Source: Bacteroidales bacterium UBA1458 (GTDB taxonomy: Bacteria > Bacteroidota > Bacteroidia > Bacteroidales > VadinHA17). From it: a stretch of DNA of 5,056 nt. The notes beneath the pieces were generated by a model. That model ran no database searches and was not told the origin of the DNA. It worked only from the letters and a program-made list of their open reading frames with translations. The stretch spans positions 1 through 5,056 of the forward strand of contig DCSU01000017.1 in assembly GCA_002325785.1 (NCBI GenBank), in the 5' to 3' direction. A program made the translations under genes and the position numbers. Of this stretch, positions 1-5,056 are shown piece after piece; position 1 is the stretch's first letter; each line of letters opens with the position of its first letter.

Positions 1-4
1 AATG

Positions 5-40
5 GGCAGTAGGCAGTAGTGAAGTCGGCAGTCGGCAGTC
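5..40. repeat. GGCAGTN heptamer repeats, intergenic
   Basis: Two tandem GGCAGTA units lie at 5-18 and two tandem GGCAGTC units at 27-40, separated by an 8-base spacer. Degenerate pieces (AGGTCAGG, GCAGTAAGG) continue to about 59. A single GGCAGTT copy occurs at 5021-5027, beyond the last gene. Short 7-bp tandem units like these occur between genes in many Bacteroidota genomes. No function can be read from the sequence. The array may extend upstream of the window. Confidence 0.75.
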
Positions 41-70
41 AGGTCAGGAAGCAGTAAGGTGGAATTTGAT

Positions 71-78
71 TATCTTTG
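71..78 (+). promoter_or_regulatory. Bacteroidetes-type -7 promoter element
   Basis: TATCTTTG fits the Bacteroidetes primary sigma factor -7 consensus TAnnTTTG at every specified base. Transcription would start roughly 5-8 bases downstream, at about 83-86. That leaves a leader of about 13-16 nt before the ATG at 99, and the leader is A-rich, as is usual in this phylum. No clear TTTG -33 element is visible at the expected distance (about 45-52), so the upstream half of the promoter is weak or absent. This site probably drives all four downstream genes. Confidence 0.65.
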
Positions 79-98
79 CGAATTCAAAAAACAGCCCG

Positions 99-2159
99 AT
101 GGTCTCCATCAATAACGTATCACTCCTTTTCGGCAGCTTCGCCCTCCTTGATGAGGTCTCATTCCTCATCACCCGCCAGGAGCGCATCGGCCTGACAGGA
201 AGGAACGGTGCCGGCAAATCGACCCTGATGAAGATCATCGCCGGACTGCAGGATCCGACCTCCGGATCGGTGGAGCGTCCTCGCGAGCTGACCATCGGCT
301 ACCTCGAACAGCAGATGAAAATCTCCGACACCACCACGGTGCTGGAGGAGGCTCTCACCTCATTCACAGAGATGAGGGCGCTGGAGCAGGAGATAGCGGA
401 TACCAGTCGCGCGGTGGCGGAAAGAACTGACTATGAGACCGAGAGCTACCACCAGCTGTGCGACAGGCTTCATGCCGCCGGCGAGAGACACCAGATGCTG
501 GGGGGCAGCGATTATGTGGCGCTGACAGGCCAGACCCTCACAGGCCTCGGCTTCAGCCCGGCAGAATTCAACCGACCCACCAGGGAACTCAGCGGCGGAT
601 GGCGCATGCGCGTGGAGCTGGCTAAGATTTTGCTCCGCAAGCCTGACCTCATCCTGCTTGATGAGCCTACCAACCACCTCGACATAGAGTCAATTCTCTG
701 GCTCGAGGATTTTCTGGAGACATACTCCGGCGCTGTGGTGCTTGTCTCACATGACCGCACCTTCCTCGACAACGTCACCAAACGAACCATTGAGATCAGC
801 CTCGGCAAGGTTTATGATTACAGGGTCCCCTATACAAAATATACCGAGCTAAGGAAAGAGAGACGTGAGCAGCAGGTCTCGGCCTTCCGTAACCAGCAGA
901 AGATGATTGACGACACCGAGAAATTCATCGAGCGGTTCCGGTACAAACCCACCAAAGCAGTGCAGGTGCAGAGCAAGATCAAGCAGCTGAAGAAGCTTGA
1001 CCGCATAGAGATAGAGGATGAGGATATGTCTGCCATGAACATACGCTTCTCCCCTGCCCCTCGCTCCGGCACCGTCGTCGTTGAGGCCGATGAGGCATCA
1101 AAGAGGTATGGCAGCCACCTGGTTCTGGATAAGATATCAATGAAGATCGAACGGGGCGAGAAGGTGGCTTTCGTAGGCCGAAACGGAGAGGGCAAGACCA
1201 CCCTCGCAAGAATGATCCTCGGGCAGACAGACTTCGATGGGATAATGAAAAAAGGACACAATGTCTCAACCGGTTACTTCGCCCAGAACCAGGATGAGCT
1301 TCTTAATGATGAGTACACAGTGTTCGAGACGGTCGACAGGATAGCGCGGGGCGATATCCGCACCAGGCTGCGCGATATCCTCGGAGCATTCCTCTTCCAC
1401 GGCGATGACATCGACAAGAAGGTCAAAGTGCTTTCCGGTGGCGAACGGTCGCGACTGGCCATAGTGCAGCTGCTTCTCGAACCCTACAACCTGCTTCTCC
1501 TTGACGAGCCAACCAACCACCTCGACATACGATCAAAGGAGATTCTGAAAAAGGCGCTGATAAAATTCGATGGCACATTAATTGTGGTTTCTCATGACAG
1601 GGATTTTCTTGACGGGCTGGTGAGCAAGGTGTTTGAGTTCCGGAACAGGAAGATCCGGACACATCTGGGAGGCATAGCCGAGTTCCTCCGGTCAAGGAAG
1701 ATCGAATCGCTGAGGGAGCTGGAGAAAAAAAGTGCACCTGAAGGGAAGCGGAGTCAGAGTGCGAAGGGCACTTCTCTGAAGACTACAGGTGCAAACACAC
1801 TGAAAGCCCCGGTGCCGAAGGATCAGATCGCTGCGGCCACGGTACAGGAGAATGTCATCTTGCCGCAGAACAGCAAGATGCGGTACCTGGAAAAGAAGGA
1901 GACAGAGCGCGTGTACCGCAGACTGCGCAGGCAGACAGAAGAGAGTGAGGCAGAGATAACAAGACTTGAGGGAGAGATAGCTGCCATGAACACCAGACTG
2001 GCATCAGGCGACTCTGAGGCTGTGAATGACGCATCGTTTTACACCTCCTACGAGGAGAAGAAGCAAAATCTGGAGGCTCTCATGCTGCAATGGGAACAGG
2101 CCCACAGCGAGCTTGAAGGCTTTATGACTGAATACATGAACAGTGATGATAATATTTGA
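99..2159 (+). CDS. ABC-F family ATPase (ribosome-associated, dual ATP-binding cassette)
   Basis: This is a soluble 686-residue protein with two ABC ATPase domains and no membrane segments, which defines ABC-F. Family members bind the ribosomal E site and act on stalled or antibiotic-bound ribosomes or on translation quality control. Domain 1 has Walker A GRNGAGKST (34-42), signature LSGGW (164-168), Walker B with LLDEP and catalytic Glu189, and switch SHDR (217-220). The interdomain linker (about 240-315) carries the family's FIERFRYKPTKA-type helix that reaches towards the tRNA. Domain 2 has GRNGEGKT (360-367), LSGGER (445-450), LLLLDEP with Glu470, and SHDR (498-501). A basic, low-complexity stretch (about 543-590) leads to a charged C-terminal coiled coil (about 592-680). 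The WRMR after signature 1 and the C-terminal extension resemble the YheS/Uup/ABCF3 side of the family, but I cannot fix the subfamily or tell housekeeping from antibiotic resistance. ATG 99 is preferred over the in-frame TTG at 66, because the TTG lies upstream of the -7 promoter box and residue 2 onwards begins the usual cassette strand. Confidence 0.95.
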   Translation: MVSINNVSLLFGSFALLDEVSFLITRQERIGLTGRNGAGKSTLMKIIAGLQDPTSGSVERPRELTIGYLEQQMKISDTTTVLEEALTSFTEMRALEQEIADTSRAVAERTDYETESYHQLCDRLHAAGERHQMLGGSDYVALTGQTLTGLGFSPAEFNRPTRELSGGWRMRVELAKILLRKPDLILLDEPTNHLDIESILWLEDFLETYSGAVVLVSHDRTFLDNVTKRTIEISLGKVYDYRVPYTKYTELRKERREQQVSAFRNQQKMIDDTEKFIERFRYKPTKAVQVQSKIKQLKKLDRIEIEDEDMSAMNIRFSPAPRSGTVVVEADEASKRYGSHLVLDKISMKIERGEKVAFVGRNGEGKTTLARMILGQTDFDGIMKKGHNVSTGYFAQNQDELLNDEYTVFETVDRIARGDIRTRLRDILGAFLFHGDDIDKKVKVLSGGERSRLAIVQLLLEPYNLLLLDEPTNHLDIRSKEILKKALIKFDGTLIVVSHDRDFLDGLVSKVFEFRNRKIRTHLGGIAEFLRSRKIESLRELEKKSAPEGKRSQSAKGTSLKTTGANTLKAPVPKDQIAAATVQENVILPQNSKMRYLEKKETERVYRRLRRQTEESEAEITRLEGEIAAMNTRLASGDSEAVNDASFYTSYEEKKQNLEALMLQWEQAHSELEGFMTEYMNSDDNI

Positions 2160-2901
2160 AAGAAGATACTCTGTCAACGTTTTCAACACCGACCTCACCG
2201 GCAGACTAAGTCCTGGCGCACTTTTCAGCTTCTTTGAGGATATCGCCGGCAGGCATGCTCTTGAGCTTGGCTGGGGACGCGACAATCTGATGAGCAACGG
2301 GGCTTTCTGGGCACTATCAAGGATGGTGGTTAAGGTTGAATGTCTTCCCAATACCTGGGATGATGTTGTTCTCCGCACCTGGCCGAGAGGCGTTGAGACC
2401 ATCTTCGCCCTGCGTGACCTTGAGATGTATGACACTACCGGAAAGAGGCTGGCAGCAGCCTCCTCCTCATGGGTGGTGGTCGATTATCACACCCGCAAGG
2501 CACAACGACCTGACAAAGCGCTGTCTGACCTGAACAACCGGTTCCCTGAAGAGAGAGCCCTTGACACCAACGCACGCAAGGTACCACCCCTGCCGGCAGG
2601 TGACCATGAGATGACAAGGCTGAGGGTCAAGCTCGACGACATCGATGTCAACAGGCACGTGAACAATGCACGCTATGTCAACTGGGCCGTAAACTGTCAT
2701 GACCCGGAATTCATCAGCAACCATACCCCTGACACCATCGAGGTGAACTATATTGCCGAGGGGCACCAGAACGAGATGATAAACATCTTTACTGCTCCCG
2801 TTGATGATGCGCAGACGACATTCATCCACTCGGTCACCAGGGAGAGTGACAGGTCGGAGCTTTGCCGGCTGAGGATGAGATGGAAAGAGAACAAGCTTTG
2901 A
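2146..2901 (+). CDS. Acyl-ACP thioesterase (FatA/FatB-like, double hotdog)
   Basis: The 251-residue protein hydrolyses acyl-ACP to free fatty acid and ACP in the cytoplasm. Its length fits bacterial members of the acyl-ACP thioesterase family, which have two fused hotdog domains. The N-terminal hotdog (about 1-135) has the long helix LSPGALFSFFEDIAGRHA (21-38) and the family pattern WALSRM, RTWPRG, RDLE (55-93). The C-terminal hotdog (about 155-250) has DVNRHVNNARYVNW, giving the Asp167/Asn169/His171 catalytic set known from plant enzymes, and VNYIAEG, with Glu205 at the plant catalytic Glu position. The residue that is Cys in plant FatB is Gly206 here. The gene starts inside the ABC-F gene in another frame; ATG 2146 overlaps it by 14 nt, and a GTG at 2143 is the alternative start. 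No Shine-Dalgarno sequence is visible, so translation is probably coupled to the upstream gene. Chain-length preference cannot be read from the sequence. Confidence 0.92.
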   Translation: MIIFERRYSVNVFNTDLTGRLSPGALFSFFEDIAGRHALELGWGRDNLMSNGAFWALSRMVVKVECLPNTWDDVVLRTWPRGVETIFALRDLEMYDTTGKRLAAASSSWVVVDYHTRKAQRPDKALSDLNNRFPEERALDTNARKVPPLPAGDHEMTRLRVKLDDIDVNRHVNNARYVNWAVNCHDPEFISNHTPDTIEVNYIAEGHQNEMINIFTAPVDDAQTTFIHSVTRESDRSELCRLRMRWKENKL

Positions 2902-2922
2902 AATCTTTATTAACTTTATGGC

Positions 2923-2997
2923 ATGGTAAGGCGTCAAAAAGATAAAGCAGCAGCAGTCATCACAGTAGTGATTATGGCAGCGCTTAGCTGGTCCTGC
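2923..2997 (+). other. Predicted lipoprotein signal peptide of the GWxTD protein
   Basis: The segment encodes residues 1-25: a positive n-region with Arg3, Arg4, Lys6 and Lys8, a hydrophobic stretch AAVITVVIMAAL (10-21), then SWS before Cys25. Position -3 is Ser rather than the classical Leu, with Leu at -4. Bacteroidota tolerate this, but it makes signal peptidase II cleavage likely rather than certain. A plain N-terminal membrane anchor is the alternative. Confidence 0.6.
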
Positions 2998-4260
2998 GCG
3001 GTGACACAGACCGCCACTGATACCAAGGATATGTCATATATCTATAATCCGGCAAAGAATGTCTATACGCCTTTTATAACGGTATATGATGAAGATGCAG
3101 AGACCTCGCTGATGACGATCAGCATCCGCCGTGGCGAATTATACTTCAGCGAGGCCAATGCTGAAGGAGTACCCATGGCATCGACGCTTGTCTCAGTGAA
3201 ACTGTTTGATAACACCAGTGGCGGCAGCCTTGCGGATACAGCTCTTACCAAGCATGACCTCCGCCGTGATGAAGTGGGGGGCGAGTATGCCTTCCGTGTC
3301 CCGCTGAAAACCCGTGAGGGCAATTCCTATTCGGCGGAGATAAAGATCATAGACCTGATCAGGCAGCGGACAACGCAGGCCTTCTTCGACTTTGAAAGGA
3401 GCGGAAGGTACAGCAAACATAACTACAAGGTCCGTGATCATTTCAGTAAGAATGAGCTCTACAGCCGCGTTCTAAGAAGGGAACAGTATATCAATGTTCT
3501 TAACCCCTCAATGCAGCCTGACACGCTTTGGCTATTCTATTACAAGCCGGTCAAAGCTATCCCCGCCGCACCCTCAACCATACTGCCTGAGGTTACACTT
3601 GCCCCTGAACCTGAGGTAATTTTGCCACTGGCATACTCTGACACCCTCCCGATCATGTTCCCCGGAGAAGGTATCTACCTGCTCTCAACAGACAGCCTCA
3701 TCCGTGAAGGACTGGTTCTGTACAATTTCGGTCCTGACCATCCCTCCATGAGCAGTCCTGAGACAATGATTCCGCCTCTCGCATACCTGGCAACGCCCCA
3801 GGAGATGGATGCCCTGTTGAGTGCAGAGAAGCCCAAGCTGGCGCTTGACCAGTTCTGGCTTGAACGCACGGGAAGCATCGAGAGATCGAAAGAACTTATA
3901 AGGATCTGGTATAACCGTACACTCTTCTCAAATTACTACTTCAGTTCCTACAAAGCCGGATGGCTCACCGACAGGGGGATGGTCTACATCATGTACGGAC
4001 CTCCTGACAAGGTCTATAAAAATGCTGAGGGAGAGAGCTGGGGCTATAAGAAACCGCCGGTTAAGAGCCGGTGGGGATCACGTTACACCGTTGAGGATGA
4101 GTACCTGTGGTTCAACTTCCGGAAACAGAAAAACACATTCTCAGACAACGATTTTGTACTTAACAGAGCCTCCACCCCTGTCAGCTACTGGGATATTGCG
4201 GTGGCACGGTGGCGTGAAGGGCAGGTCTTCCGCCTGGATAATCCCGAGGAATTGAAATGA
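2923..4260 (+). CDS. GWxTD domain-containing putative lipoprotein
   Basis: The 445-residue protein is of unknown biochemical function. A basic N-terminus (RRQKDK), a hydrophobic core (about 9-22) and LSWSC suggest a lipoprotein signal with Cys25 lipidated. The lipobox is relaxed but acceptable for Bacteroidota. No acidic export patch follows directly after the Cys, so a periplasm-facing location is as likely as the surface. Residues about 38-208 look beta-rich and probably form an Ig-like sandwich. A proline-rich linker (about 209-245) follows. The C-terminal region (about 305-440) is the GWxTD domain: an FWLER lead-in at 311-315, then GWLTDRGMVYIMYGPPD at 346-362 with the defining Gly346, Trp347, Thr349 and Asp350, then ESWGY (371-375) and YLWFNF (394-399). 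ATG 2923 is the only start that keeps the signal peptide. The gene begins 21 nt after the thioesterase and its stop overlaps the rlmB start. The domain call is firm; any function would be a guess. Confidence 0.88.
   Translation: MVRRQKDKAAAVITVVIMAALSWSCAVTQTATDTKDMSYIYNPAKNVYTPFITVYDEDAETSLMTISIRRGELYFSEANAEGVPMASTLVSVKLFDNTSGGSLADTALTKHDLRRDEVGGEYAFRVPLKTREGNSYSAEIKIIDLIRQRTTQAFFDFERSGRYSKHNYKVRDHFSKNELYSRVLRREQYINVLNPSMQPDTLWLFYYKPVKAIPAAPSTILPEVTLAPEPEVILPLAYSDTLPIMFPGEGIYLLSTDSLIREGLVLYNFGPDHPSMSSPETMIPPLAYLATPQEMDALLSAEKPKLALDQFWLERTGSIERSKELIRIWYNRTLFSNYYFSSYKAGWLTDRGMVYIMYGPPDKVYKNAEGESWGYKKPPVKSRWGSRYTVEDEYLWFNFRKQKNTFSDNDFVLNRASTPVSYWDIAVARWREGQVFRLDNPEELK
4246..4250 (+). promoter_or_regulatory. 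Shine-Dalgarno-like GAGGA before rlmB
   Basis: GAGGA lies 6 nt before ATG 4257 and 9 nt before ATG 4260, inside the end of the GWxTD gene. Bacteroidota rarely depend on Shine-Dalgarno pairing and the other genes here have no such site, so it may be coincidental coding sequence. It would suit either of the two adjacent start codons. Confidence 0.3.
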
Positions 4261-5018
4261 TGCACAGCGAAAAAGAATTCATCTTTGGCATGCACCCCGT
4301 CATGGAGGCGATAAAGGGAGGCAGGCAGATTGACCGCATACTGGTGCGCCAGGGACTGCGTGGCGACCTGTACCACGATCTCATGAAAATGGTTGCCGAG
4401 TTAGGGGTGCCCTGGCAGGTAGTGCCAATTGAGAAGCTCGACTACATCACAAAAAAGAACCACCAGGGAGTCATTGCATGGCTCTCGGCGATAGAGTTCC
4501 AGGATATTGAGCTTATTGTACCCCATCTCTTTGAGGAGGGGAAGGAGCCAATGGTGCTGATGCTTGACAGTATCAGCGACGTGCGTAACTTCGGGGCCAT
4601 AGTCCGCTCAGCACTGTGCTTCGGTGCACATGCCGTGGTCATCCCGGAAAAGAACTCTGCAAGAATATCTCCTGACGCTGTCAAAGCATCGGCCGGAGCG
4701 CTGACTACCTTCCCGGTATGCAGGGTGAAGAGCCTGGCAAGGTGCCTGACATACCTGAAGGAATCGGGATTGAAAGTTGTTTCAGCAACTGAGAAAGCAA
4801 GCGTTGAGATCAGTGCCGCTGATCTCAGGGGGCCGACAGTAATTGTCCTCGGCTCTGAGGAGAAGGGTATCAGCCGTGAGTTGCTTGGACTCTCTGATCA
4901 GCAGGTCTCTATTCCCATAACGGGAACTATTGGGTCACTCAATGTCTCCGTTTCAGCAGGGATACTCCTGTACGAGGTCGGGCGGCAAAGGGGTGATTCA
5001 GGCAAAAGCCAATCTTAA
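4257..5018 (+). CDS. rlmB: 23S rRNA (guanosine-2'-O)-methyltransferase RlmB (SpoU/TrmH family)
   Basis: The 253-residue protein is a SAM-dependent 2'-O-methyltransferase. RlmB methylates the 23S rRNA guanosine equivalent to E. coli G2251 in the peptidyl-transferase P loop. The N-terminal SpoU substrate-binding domain (about 8-78) begins FIFGMHPVMEAI and ends KKNHQGVIAWLSA. The C-terminal SPOUT knot domain (about 98-243) has all three motifs: motif 1 with DVRNFGAIVRSA (108-119) and the conserved Asn111 and Arg117; motif 2 VLGSEEKG (197-204) with Glu201; motif 3 IPITGTIGSLNVSVSAG (219-235) with Asn229. The domain order and the N-terminal domain favour RlmB over TrmH or TrmL. Paralogous SpoU enzymes share these motifs, so the exact target base is inferred from family resemblance. 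ATG 4257 overlaps the previous stop as ATGA; ATG 4260 is one codon later and equally possible. The gene is probably translationally coupled to the GWxTD gene. No terminator hairpin follows within the 38 bases left. Confidence 0.93.
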   Translation: MMHSEKEFIFGMHPVMEAIKGGRQIDRILVRQGLRGDLYHDLMKMVAELGVPWQVVPIEKLDYITKKNHQGVIAWLSAIEFQDIELIVPHLFEEGKEPMVLMLDSISDVRNFGAIVRSALCFGAHAVVIPEKNSARISPDAVKASAGALTTFPVCRVKSLARCLTYLKESGLKVVSATEKASVEISAADLRGPTVIVLGSEEKGISRELLGLSDQQVSIPITGTIGSLNVSVSAGILLYEVGRQRGDSGKSQS

Positions 5019-5038
5019 AAGGCAGTTGTTGTAATTTT

Positions 5039-5056
5039 CGATTGTCGATTGTCGAT
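5039..5056. repeat. CGATTGT heptamer tandem repeat, intergenic
   Basis: CGATTGT is repeated at 5039-5045 and 5046-5052, and a third unit is cut by the window edge (CGAT, 5053-5056). It begins 21 bases after the rlmB stop codon, and a single GGCAGTT heptamer (5021-5027) lies between. Period and intergenic position match the GGCAGTN array at the other end, but the unit sequence differs. The true copy number is unknown because the array continues out of the window. Confidence 0.75.

Noticed and set aside
66..98. TTG start at 66 with an upstream AAGGTGG as the ABC-F start
   Set aside because: The TATCTTTG promoter element at 71-78 lies downstream of this codon, so it would not be in the transcript.
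830..1261. A 143-codon minus-strand open frame (and an overlapping one at 979-1269) inside the ABC-F gene
   Set aside because: Composition is Ser/Arg/Cys-rich, as expected from the complement of an ABC ATPase gene; there is no domain and no start context. The minus-strand frames at 2004-2435 and 4442-4684 fail for the same reason.
1351..1380. Direct repeat of GCGATATCC at 1351-1359 and 1372-1380
   Set aside because: Both copies are in frame and encode Asp-Ile pairs in a helical segment; one 9-bp repeat in a coding region is best explained by coding constraint and chance.
2467..2937. A 156-codon open frame on the minus strand across the thioesterase gene
   Set aside because: It is entirely antisense to a gene with clear family motifs, shows no recognisable domain, and has no promoter or spacing that suggests a real gene.
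5019..5056. Possible intrinsic terminator after rlmB
   Set aside because: No GC-rich stem followed by a T-run is present; the short TTTT near 5035 has no hairpin before it. A terminator may lie beyond the window.
1..5056. CRISPR, toxin-antitoxin, phage, insertion sequence or biosynthetic cluster
   Set aside because: The heptamer units are far too short for CRISPR repeats, there are no transposase or integrase genes or terminal inverted repeats, and all four genes belong to recognisable chromosomal families.

Overview
The window is a compact, single-strand stretch of a Bacteroidota chromosome, probably Bacteroidales or a close relative. Four lines of evidence support this. A TATCTTTG box matching the Bacteroidetes -7 consensus (TAnnTTTG) sits just upstream of the first gene. 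Shine-Dalgarno sequences are mostly absent. A GWxTD-domain lipoprotein and a bacterial FatA/FatB-like acyl-ACP thioesterase are both present. The intergenic ends carry 7-bp tandem repeats. Assignment below phylum is inference.

Layout: a short intergenic segment (1-98) holds GGCAGTN heptamer repeats and then a promoter. Four plus-strand genes follow with almost no space between them: an ABC-F ATPase (99-2159), an acyl-ACP thioesterase (2146-2901, overlapping the previous gene by 14 nt), a GWxTD-domain putative lipoprotein (2923-4260, after a 21-nt gap) and the SpoU-family 23S rRNA 2'-O-methyltransferase RlmB (4257-5018, overlapping by 4 nt). The window ends in a short tail (5019-5056) with a second kind of heptamer repeat, CGATTGT. 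No stretch longer than about 100 bases lacks a gene.

The spacing indicates one transcription unit driven from the promoter at about 71-78, with translational coupling at two of the three junctions. The first and last genes act on the ribosome: ABC-F proteins bind the E site, and RlmB methylates 23S rRNA. The two middle genes act on lipid metabolism and the cell envelope. This looks like a mixed housekeeping operon. I saw no mobile element, CRISPR array, RNA gene, defence module or biosynthetic cluster, and no convincing sign of a novel system. The most open points are the uncharacterised GWxTD lipoprotein coupled to rlmB and the heptamer repeats that bracket the operon.
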